Program-made: the position numbers and the translations under genes
Shown: one piece after another, positions 24,818 to 31,463 of the stretch
How the letters are laid out: each line of letters begins with the position of its first letter
How positions within the stretch are numbered: the first letter of the stretch is position 1
Source of the DNA: Lachnospiraceae bacterium
GTDB lineage: Bacteria; Bacillota; Clostridia; Lachnospirales; Lachnospiraceae
Direction of reading: 5' to 3'
Length of the DNA: 37,175 nt
Assembly (NCBI GenBank): GCA_022799355.1
Contig: JAAWOG010000034.1
Coordinates: forward strand, 1 to 37,175
Notes under the pieces: model-generated
What the model was told of the DNA's origin: nothing
What the model saw: the letters and a program-made list of their open reading frames with translations, nothing else
The model's database searches: none

Positions 24818-25725
24818 GGCAGGCGGAAAAGCTGTATGACAGTATCACGAATGTAAGGGAAGAATATCTGGAGGAGGCCCGGAAACCGGAGTATGCAGAA
24901 ATTACAAAGGATGTCGGGAGGATAGAAGATAGCGGAGCAAAAGAGCCTGGGAGGAAGCTGCCTGCGGGAAGGAAACGCAGGCGGCTTGCGTGGTGCATAC
25001 CGGCGGCCTGCCTGTGCGCCGCGGTGGGAATCGGAATCGGGATGCGGCAGAAGTGGGACGATCTGGGCGGCGGAGGACAGGACGGCGGTCTTTGGGGCGA
25101 CAGAGGCAATTCCGACGGCTTCTGGGGCGACGGGGACTGTACTCTTCTGGAAGCCCGACGGGAGGATTTTACGCCGGGACTTACGCCGGAGGCGGAGGCG
25201 GCCTTCGCCGATCCGGCTTTTGCCGACGCGCCGGGGGTGATGAAGATCTACCGGACGCTTTACAACGAATGGTTTCTGGCGGACGATATAAAGGATTTCA
25301 GCCAGGTCCTCATAGCAGATCCACTCTATATCGTCCACGGCGCCGTGAACTATAAAATGAGCGGGAGCGACAGGGAGACCGGGGAGGCCGCCTACGGCGT
25401 CTACACGCTGGATGAGACCGGCAGAGTCCGGTGGGGGATGGGAACCTCCGGACCGGGGTGGACCAATAAGGAAGTCCCCTATGGATTGTGCCGCCTTACC
25501 TGTGAGATTATTGAGAAGGATCTGGAGGGAGTCGATTATGAGGATTACATCATCACCAAGAGTGAGCCGCTGTATACGGTGATCGTCTGGGCCAGATGTG
25601 CCGGTGGGGAGGATATGTTTGTGACTTACCCTACATGTCCGGAATTTATAGGGGTGGAGAACCATGGACTTTATACCCTGGAGGAACTGACGGGAGCATT
25701 TCGGGAGGCGTATCTGGTACACTGA
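24814..25725 (+). CDS. putative membrane-anchored anti-sigma factor/sensor
   Basis: 303 residues starting at the ATG in the ATGA overlap. A short cytoplasmic part (about 1-60, charged, with RKRRR just before the membrane) is followed by one membrane segment (LAWCIPAACLCAAVGIGIGM, about 60-79). A Gly/Trp/Asp-rich linker with two copies of (L/F)WGD then leads to a ~200-residue extracytoplasmic domain (ARREDFTPGLTPEAEAAFAD, ending YTLEELTGAFREAYLVH). The position after an ECF sigma and the topology fit an anti-sigma factor; the extracellular domain belongs to no family I recognise. Confidence 0.7.
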   Translation: MRQAEKLYDSITNVREEYLEEARKPEYAEITKDVGRIEDSGAKEPGRKLPAGRKRRRLAWCIPAACLCAAVGIGIGMRQKWDDLGGGGQDGGLWGDRGNSDGFWGDGDCTLLEARREDFTPGLTPEAEAAFADPAFADAPGVMKIYRTLYNEWFLADDIKDFSQVLIADPLYIVHGAVNYKMSGSDRETGEAAYGVYTLDETGRVRWGMGTSGPGWTNKEVPYGLCRLTCEIIEKDLEGVDYEDYIITKSEPLYTVIVWARCAGGEDMFVTYPTCPEFIGVENHGLYTLEELTGAFREAYLVH

Positions 25726-26128
25726 TGCATAAATCCTTGAGCAATCAGCACTCGCTGTCCACCCCAGTACTGCGTTGTCGCCAGTCGACGATGCCTTGTG
25801 CTCGCCTCCTTCCTCCTCCTTGTTCTGGCATGGACATCAAGCACTGATTACTCGGGAATTCATGCACCGGTGTACCAGAGGATCGTTAGGTTTCGGACCG
25901 CAATCGCATTGCATTGCATATCGGCTCGTTCCTTTGGGGTGAAAGAAATCTCAGTTGATGAAGCAAAGCAAAAAGCAGCCTGACTTTGGACGGAGGGGCT
26001 GCTTTTTGTATGAAAGGAAGAGAGCGCTTGAATTTTCAAACGATATGATTGTGATTTAGACAGGCATCTGCTATAATTTATCCTGTCACTGATTTTAATT
26101 GTATCAACAAGACTGCGGAGAAGGATAT
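25726..26128. other. 403-bp region without a recognised gene
   Basis: Contains the terminator at 25969-26008 and a frame at 25798-25983 whose end reads FGVKEISVDEAKQKAA, which looks coding but matches no family I know. It may be a scrap. Confidence 0.4.
25969..26008. terminator. strong bidirectional terminator
   Basis: CAAAAAGCAGCC (25969-25980) pairs perfectly over 12 bp with GGCTGCTTTTTG (25997-26008) across a 16-nt loop; T-runs on both strands. Confidence 0.8.
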
Positions 26129-26254
26129 ATGGTAAATGAGAGAACAAATGTCAATTACAAACCATTATGGAAAATACTGATTGACAGGGGTATATCAAAG
26201 GCCTGTATGGCTCCTGGCTGCGGAATGGATGACATAGTGGAAACTGGAAGGTGA
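26129..26254 (+). pseudogene. XRE-family regulator with its helix-turn-helix deleted
   Basis: A 41-codon frame after GGAGAAGG reads VNYKPLWKILIDRGISKAC then CGMDDIVETGR. The first part matches the start and the last part the end of the intact XRE protein at 31161-31364 (YNKLWKMLIDKNMNKHDL ... LDCTLEDIMETV); the ~35 residues of the DNA-binding helices between them are gone. It lies 18 bp before the hsdM remnant, where type I restriction loci often carry such a regulator. Confidence 0.7.
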
Positions 26255-26272
26255 TAACAGGGAGGGGTTAAG

Positions 26273-26998
26273 ATGGCGGAACTGGAAAGCAGCAGGGATT
26301 TGATCAGTGTACTGTGGAGCGGTGCGGATATTTTGCGTTCCAAAATGGATGCAAATGAATATAAGGATTATTTGCTGGGGATTGTATTTTACAAATACCT
26401 GTCGGATTCTTTTCTGATCAAGGCGTATGATTTGATTTATGATGAAAAGCCGCAAAACCTAAAGGCGGCACTGGAGGCATACAGAGAAGCGCTGGAGGAT
26501 GAGAGTGCGGAAGAACTGAAAGAACAGGTCCGGGAGGAATGTCATTATGTCATTGAGCCGGATCTGACCTACACCTGTTTTGCGGATGCGGCAAGGAATA
26601 ACGCATTCAGCCGTGAGCAGCTTCAGAAAGCCTTTAACAACATCGAGCAAAGTGACCCTCTGTTTGCGGATTTGTTTACCGATATTGACCTGTATTCCAA
26701 CCGTCTTGGGACAGGGGATCAGAAACAGAGCGATACCATATCGAGCCTGATCAGGGAAATTGACAGGGCCGACCTTCTGAATACGGATTCGGACATCCTC
26801 GGAAATGCCTACGAATATTTAATCGGACAGTTTGCTTCCGAAACGGGCAAGAAGGCGGGGGAATTTTATACGCCTCAGGCAGTGTCAAAAATTCTGACAA
26901 GGATTGCGATTGCGGGGCAGGAGGGAAAACGGGGGCTGTCGGTGTATGATATAACAGTGACGGGATTGATACAAAGGACATGGGAAAGAGTGGCTTAA
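26273..26998 (+). pseudogene. hsdM: type I restriction-modification methyltransferase subunit, truncated
   Basis: 241-residue frame with GGGAGGGG upstream. The first ~222 residues are a normal HsdM N-terminus: helical domain (SRDLISVLWSGADILRSKMD, YKDYLLGIVFYKYLSDSFLI), then the start of the catalytic domain up to NAYEYLIGQFASETGKKAGE, FYTPQAVSKIL and GLSVYD. Normally a motif of the type PTMGSGSLLL (SAM binding) comes next. Here the frame changes to ITVTGLIQRTWERVA and stops. The SAM-binding and NPPF motifs, HsdS and HsdR are all absent, so the modification subunit is dead. The break lies at the left border of the AT-rich defence island. Confidence 0.88.
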
Positions 26999-27199
26999 TC
27001 CCCTTGAGTTCAAGGCTTTTTCGGTTTGTCATGACGCTAAATCTTATTTTTTTTTGTCCGCTGGGAGCAGCTGGCTTTTTGCACTTGGTGCATAATTGAA
27101 CGAACTATATATGGTTGAACGAACTTATGCAGATACGTTCAGCTATATAATTCGTAGGATACAACTAATCCCCGTTTTCTTTGTTTGCGAACACAGAGG

Positions 27200-27228
27200 T
27201 TGATTTTGGACTGAAAATAGTTTATAAT
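27200..27228 (+). promoter_or_regulatory. sigma-A-type promoter for the AbrB-like/methyltransferase/glycosylase operon
   Basis: TTGATT (27200-27205), 17-bp spacer, TATAAT (27223-27228), 32 bp before the start at 27261. Upstream, TTGAACGAACT occurs twice (about 27096 and 27114), possibly a regulator site. Confidence 0.75.
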
Positions 27229-27260
27229 TAGACTGAAATCAAGCTGAAAGGGGTACCGAC

Positions 27261-27461
27261 ATGACAGATTCTTGTATCTATCTTGATACTTACGTTTTAC
27301 AGCAGGATATGCGGGTGAGAATGCCAAAGGCAATCCTATCAAATATGGGTGTAGAAAAAGGGAAGACCAAGTTTGACATTTATCTTGACTCAAGTGACAA
27401 TTCACTGATTTTTCGCATCCACAACGGTAATGGTGAAGGAGTGACAGAGAATGGCAGATAA
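27261..27461 (+). CDS. AbrB/SpoVT-like small DNA-binding protein
   Basis: 66 residues; GAAAGGGG before the ATG. The middle reads DMRVRMPKAILSNMGVEKGK, the swapped-hairpin pattern (R-V-x-x-P-K-x-I-L-x-x-x-G-V-x-x-G) of AbrB/SpoVT/MazE-type DNA-binding domains, followed by short strands (FDIYLDSSDNSLIFRIH). It could autoregulate this operon and control methyltransferase dose. No toxin partner is next to it: the following gene, overlapping by 11 bp, is the cytosine methyltransferase. Confidence 0.65.
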   Translation: MTDSCIYLDTYVLQQDMRVRMPKAILSNMGVEKGKTKFDIYLDSSDNSLIFRIHNGNGEGVTENGR

Positions 27462-28527
27462 ACTAACCGCAGTTTCCTTGTTCACAGGAGCAGGCGGAAT
27501 GGATATCGGGTTCGAGAGAGCAGGAATTGAGGTAATCTTTGCGAACGAACTTATGAGTGAAGCGGCGGCAACATATAATGCTAACCACGCTTCCGGGGTT
27601 ATGGTAAATGATGATGTGAATAATATCCTTGATTCACTTGGTCAGTTTCAAGGGGTTGATCTGGTTTTCGGGGGACCACCGTGCCAGGGATTTTCCGTGG
27701 CGGGCAAAATGAATCCTGATGATAACCGCAGCAAATTGATTTTCACATTTTTGGATGTTATTGAAAAGGTTCGTCCAAGAGCGTTTGTCATGGAGAATGT
27801 CAAGGCTCTGGGTGTGTTGGAAAAGTGGGAACCTGTGCGCAGAAAGTATCTGGATCGAGTTCGTGCCTTGGGTTATAACTGTGTACCATTCATTTTGAAT
27901 GCTACAGAGTATGGGGTATCACAAAAGCGTGAAAGAGTTTTCTTTATCGGCATAAGGGATAACGGAGATCCGTTTTTTGAGTATTATATGAAAGACCTAC
28001 TTCTACAGCAGAAAAATGATGCTCCAATCGTAAGAGAGTTGCTGCAGTCTTTGGGAAGAGCAGGCACGGATGAGAATCCAGATACTTGCACTGCAAAGAT
28101 TACATTTGCCACACATCCAGTGATGAGAAAATCACCATACGCCGGGATGTATTTCAACGGGCAAGGCAGGCCGATAGATGTCGACGGGTATGCAAATACG
28201 TTGCCTGCCTCTATGGGTGGAAATAAGACTCCCTTTGTGGATGAGGACTATCTTTACGGGGAGGCATCAAGCGATTGGGTTGTTGATTACCATAGGGGGC
28301 TGATGGAAGGTACGATTGTACCTGAGTTCAAAGAGGCGCCAGAACGCTTAAGGCGGATCACGATCAGGGAAGCGGCAAGGATTCAATCCTTCCCGGATAA
28401 TTATGTGTTTTGCGGAAACAAAGGAGCGATATACACACAAATCGGCAATGCTGTCCCATGCAGAATGGCGGAGGCAGTAGCAAAAGCGGTCATAGCCTAT
28501 ATGAGAAAGGAAACGGCTACAGTTTGA
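27451..28527 (+). CDS. dcm: DNA (cytosine-5-)-methyltransferase of a type II restriction-modification system
   Basis: 358 residues, complete. Motif I LFTGAGGMDIGFERAG, motif IV GGPPCQGFSVAG with the catalytic C78, motif VI MENVKAL (E115), motif VIII SQKRERVFFIG, motif IX RITIREAARIQSFPDNYVF and motif X QIGNAVPCRMAEAVA. It methylates C5 of a cytosine in a specific site, using SAM, and protects host DNA. The target-recognition region (about 180-300) does not reveal the site. The partner nuclease is most likely the SacI-like gene that ends 843 bp downstream on the other strand. Ribosome binding site GAAGGAG lies in the preceding gene. Confidence 0.95.
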   Translation: MADKLTAVSLFTGAGGMDIGFERAGIEVIFANELMSEAAATYNANHASGVMVNDDVNNILDSLGQFQGVDLVFGGPPCQGFSVAGKMNPDDNRSKLIFTFLDVIEKVRPRAFVMENVKALGVLEKWEPVRRKYLDRVRALGYNCVPFILNATEYGVSQKRERVFFIGIRDNGDPFFEYYMKDLLLQQKNDAPIVRELLQSLGRAGTDENPDTCTAKITFATHPVMRKSPYAGMYFNGQGRPIDVDGYANTLPASMGGNKTPFVDEDYLYGEASSDWVVDYHRGLMEGTIVPEFKEAPERLRRITIREAARIQSFPDNYVFCGNKGAIYTQIGNAVPCRMAEAVAKAVIAYMRKETATV

Positions 28528-28539
28528 TTGGAGCGAGAT

Positions 28540-29355
28540 ATGCTGGTAGAAATTCAAGATGATTTTGACTTGGAAAAAATCGCACTGAGTGGTCAATGTT
28601 TTCGCGTGGGAAGACTACAAGATGGAGCTTATCGTTTTATAAGCGGTGATGAGGTTATATACATACGGGAGACTGGAAGTCATATGTTCTCTGTTTCTTG
28701 TAGCCCTAATGCGTGGAAAAACATTTGGAGTTTTTATTTTGACCTCGGTAGGTGCTATAACGACATTTTTGGAACTGAATGTAACAAACACCAATTTATA
28801 CACGAGGCGATGGTTTATGGTCGGGGTATTCGCATCCTGCGTCAAAATCCGTGGGAGATGCTTATTACATTTATCATTTCACAAAGGAAAAGCATTCCTG
28901 CTATTTCAAAATCTGTGGAGTTGCTTGCATCGGGTTTTGGGCATCGTATTGAAACCAGGCATGAAACCCTGTATTCTTTTCCCACGCCGGAGGAAATGTC
29001 GAATGCGACAGAAACGCAATTGAAGGAGTGCGGTCTGGGGTATCGGACACAATATGTCCTTGATGCGCTTCGCCAAGTCCAGACAGGAGGTCTTAATCTG
29101 AATGTTCTGCCAGATTACAGTGATGAACATCTTCTTGAAACATTGCAAAGAATACATGGGGTGGGCAAAAAGGTGGCTAACTGTGTTGCTCTGTTTGCCT
29201 ATGGGAGAACGGCCTGTGTCCCTATAGATGTCTGGATTTCGAGAGCCATTGAGCATGATTGCGGAGGAAAATCGCCATTCGGTCTTTTTGGACAAAATGC
29301 AGGCATTATCCAGCAATATGTTTTTTACTATGAGAAATGCCGCCAGTATGCATGA
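28540..29355 (+). CDS. OGG-type HhH-GPD DNA glycosylase/AP lyase
   Basis: 271 residues from ATG 28540 (GGAG 6 bp upstream; a TTG at 28528 is possible). The N-terminal domain matches the 8-oxoguanine glycosylase N-domain with SGQCFRVGRL, equivalent to the GGQSFRW block of OGG1. The helix-hairpin-helix is IHGVGKKVANCVALFAYG; the lyase lysine would be K211 and the catalytic aspartate D230 in VPIDVWISRA, 19 residues apart exactly as in human OGG1. It should remove an oxidised or otherwise altered base and cut the strand. Linked directly to a C5-methyltransferase, it may repair lesions arising there or attack modified phage DNA. Confidence 0.88.
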   Translation: MLVEIQDDFDLEKIALSGQCFRVGRLQDGAYRFISGDEVIYIRETGSHMFSVSCSPNAWKNIWSFYFDLGRCYNDIFGTECNKHQFIHEAMVYGRGIRILRQNPWEMLITFIISQRKSIPAISKSVELLASGFGHRIETRHETLYSFPTPEEMSNATETQLKECGLGYRTQYVLDALRQVQTGGLNLNVLPDYSDEHLLETLQRIHGVGKKVANCVALFAYGRTACVPIDVWISRAIEHDCGGKSPFGLFGQNAGIIQQYVFYYEKCRQYA

Positions 29356-29372
29356 CTGGCGGCGTTTTGTTA
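29339..29372. terminator. terminator shared by the convergent glycosylase and restriction genes
   Basis: GCCGCCAGT (29339-29347) pairs perfectly with ACTGGCGGC (29355-29363), then GTTTTGTT. It contains the glycosylase stop codon and ends at the restriction gene's stop. Confidence 0.85.
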
Positions 29373-30479
29373 GTTGCTTTCGTGCAATTCCTTCCACAGC
29401 TTTTTAACGCTTTCGGAAGTGTTGATATCATCAATGTATGAGTTCAAATTGAGGTAGAAACCAATTCTGCCATCATTTGTCATACGCTGGAGCGTATTCG
29501 CTATCCATTCATAGATATCCCAATAATAGTACATCATGTCCCGGTATGTATAGCTTCCGAGATAACCATGAAGACCGCTGGGCTTCATATCCGAAGGACA
29601 GTCTTCCCTACGACAGATGACAATGATTTCATGTATATCCGCATCGTTAGCATCGTTGTATATGGAAACACAGTCGTAGGAGTCACGGATTCGTGCCAGA
29701 TCAAAATGCTTTACCGTGACCTCATATACTTTGCGGATAACCCCTTCGGGTATCTCTTCGTTGATATCTCCAGGCTTCTTGCTTGTCGTGCTTGTTACAG
29801 ATGCACGGTCATCCTCGCCCGTTACAATAACACCAGTATGTAGGAATGTATGGTAGTTTTTAAGGAGGTACGCGGCAATCTTTTGTGGCGTATTTCCCGC
29901 ATCGGGTACTTTTGTAATCAACTCACAGCACAGGCGGTAGAGGAATTCAGGGTCAGATGTCGGATCAATAGCAACAGCTAGGGATTCTATGCTGTTGGAA
30001 TAGGCAATAAGCCTGCGAAGAAGGGATGTTCCCACATTGTCAATACGGAGTTCTGTATCCGTGTCATCAGTCTCCATAAAATTTACAAGGTTGACAACCT
30101 CCTCAGCGACGTCAGATGGTCTGCGCTGTGCCGCCCATGTCATATCCAAACCTACAGTAGCTTTTGCAACATTCAACGGACCGGACTTACGATGGGGGAT
30201 TTCTTTTTCAATAAGGAATTCCTTAATTGGTCCTTCATAAATTGCCCTCGGATTGCAGTCATACAGGCCGGTAGATGCTTTGAAGGCACGGTCAAGACGC
30301 ATCCCGATAATCACCACAAGAAGAATTTCTCTAAATCCCCATGCTGTAGTGGAGAACAGCTTTTCCAAGGAATCCCTGTATGCGGATTCATCAATTTCAA
30401 CACCGGCATCCACTGCTCTTTCGTAAAGAGAATCAAGAATTTTACGGACACGTTCGTTCCTTTCGTCTGTTGCACTCAT
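29370..30479 (-). CDS. type II restriction endonuclease, SacI-like family
   Basis: 369 residues; AAAGGAG precedes ATG 30479. The N-terminal third has the blocks DCNPRAIYEGPIKEFL then HRKSGPLNVAKATVGL and WAAQRRPSDVAEEVVNLV, which I associate with the SacI family of restriction endonucleases (recognition GAGCTC in the type member). The active site is not obvious by eye; KVYEVTVKHFDL near residues 250-260 is a candidate nuclease strand. Position opposite the C5-methyltransferase supports the role. As the last gene of an operon with an XRE regulator upstream, it may be expressed late, as in controller-protein systems. If not SacI-like it would be an unassigned nuclease-like protein. Confidence 0.65.
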   Translation of the reverse strand: MSATDERNERVRKILDSLYERAVDAGVEIDESAYRDSLEKLFSTTAWGFREILLVVIIGMRLDRAFKASTGLYDCNPRAIYEGPIKEFLIEKEIPHRKSGPLNVAKATVGLDMTWAAQRRPSDVAEEVVNLVNFMETDDTDTELRIDNVGTSLLRRLIAYSNSIESLAVAIDPTSDPEFLYRLCCELITKVPDAGNTPQKIAAYLLKNYHTFLHTGVIVTGEDDRASVTSTTSKKPGDINEEIPEGVIRKVYEVTVKHFDLARIRDSYDCVSIYNDANDADIHEIIVICRREDCPSDMKPSGLHGYLGSYTYRDMMYYYWDIYEWIANTLQRMTNDGRIGFYLNLNSYIDDINTSESVKKLWKELHESN

Positions 30480-30494
30480 TTTAACTTACTCCTT

Positions 30495-31145
30495 TCATTT
30501 GAACAAATGAAATTCTTCTTTTGTCATACCGGCATCCAAGGCTCTGTAGCAGAAACGTGATGCGACAGAAGAATAAGGTTTCCATTTTTTACATTTAGTC
30601 GTTACGGCTTTTTCGCTACAGTCCTGCGTCTTATACATCCACCGATACACTTGGAGGAATGCTCCATCCTCAAACGGCAGGATATCTTGTCTATCGAGGA
30701 CGAACATCAGATACATCTTTGCCGTCCATTTCCCGATGCCTCGGATTTTTGTCAAACTTGCAATAACCTCTTCATCCGAAAAGTGCTGCATCGCAGAAAA
30801 ATCGAGTGTTCCATTTGTAACTGCATTTGTGATATTTCGTATGTATTCGACCTTTGCGTTGGATGTTCCTGTACTGCGGATTTGTTCATCTGTTAGTGCA
30901 GCGATTCGAACGGACGATATTTCTTCTCCGCAAAGTTCCTCAAGCCTGCTATAAATTTTCTGTCCTGCTTTTACGGAAAGCATCTGCTCGATGATTTCGT
31001 GTACTAAAAAAGCGTAGGCATCTTCTTCATGAGGAACATAGCTGATGGAGCCAACCATGCTAATGACCTTTGCCAAACGTTTATCCTTCTTGCATAGATA
31101 CTGAACGGATGGGGTGCTCATATCGATTGTAACCACATTCGGCAC
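30495..31145 (-). CDS. AlkA-type HhH-GPD DNA glycosylase (DNA-3-methyladenine glycosylase II-like)
   Basis: 216 residues from a GTG start at 31145, supported by GGAGGTG 5-7 bp upstream. Helical throughout. The helix-hairpin-helix is LTKIRGIGKWTAKMYLMFVL (131-150), with Trp in place of the lyase lysine, so it is monofunctional. The catalytic Asp is D160 in LPFEDGAFLQ. AlkA relatives remove alkylated or bulky bases. It is shorter than E. coli AlkA and lacks the N-terminal beta domain. It lies between the XRE regulator (15 bp upstream) and the restriction gene (15 bp downstream), an unusual place for a housekeeping repair enzyme. Confidence 0.85.
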   Translation of the reverse strand: MPNVVTIDMSTPSVQYLCKKDKRLAKVISMVGSISYVPHEEDAYAFLVHEIIEQMLSVKAGQKIYSRLEELCGEEISSVRIAALTDEQIRSTGTSNAKVEYIRNITNAVTNGTLDFSAMQHFSDEEVIASLTKIRGIGKWTAKMYLMFVLDRQDILPFEDGAFLQVYRWMYKTQDCSEKAVTTKCKKWKPYSSVASRFCYRALDAGMTKEEFHLFK

Positions 31146-31160
31146 GATTTCACCTCCTCG

Positions 31161-31364
31161 TCAATCTTTCACTGTTTCCATGATATCTTCCAAGGTACAA
31201 TCAAGTGATTCGCAGATTTTTATGAGGACATCAGTTGTGATATTATCCCCTTTGCCTAACTTGGCGATGGAAGCAGAGCTGACACCGCTTAATTCTTTCA
31301 GGTCATGTTTGTTCATATTTTTATCAATCAACATTTTCCACAGCTTGTTGTAACTGATGTGCAT
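31161..31364 (-). CDS. XRE-family helix-turn-helix regulator
   Basis: 67 residues from ATG 31364 (GGAGG upstream); a further 17 upstream codons are open but lack a ribosome binding site. Reads YNKLWKMLIDKNMNKHDLKE then LSGVSSASIAKLGKGDNITT then DVLIKICESLDCTLEDIMET, the short Cro/CI-like protein common beside restriction genes. It may act as a controller protein for the downstream glycosylase and restriction genes. A deleted copy of a close relative lies at 26129-26254. Confidence 0.9.
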   Translation of the reverse strand: MHISYNKLWKMLIDKNMNKHDLKELSGVSSASIAKLGKGDNITTDVLIKICESLDCTLEDIMETVKD

Positions 31365-31463
31365 TTTATGCCTCCTCTGTTTCATGAATATATTTTTGTG
31401 CGGCACTGCTCCCATTCAATGAGCAATTGCATAGGAGCGACTCTGTCAATAAAGCATTCACTC

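Noticed and set aside
26999-27260. Integration (att) site at the island's left edge
   Set aside because: I looked for a matching direct repeat near 35.4-35.8 kb and saw none.
30885-30925. tRNA T-loop-like GATTCGAAC
   Set aside because: Lies inside the AlkA-like coding sequence with no cloverleaf around it.
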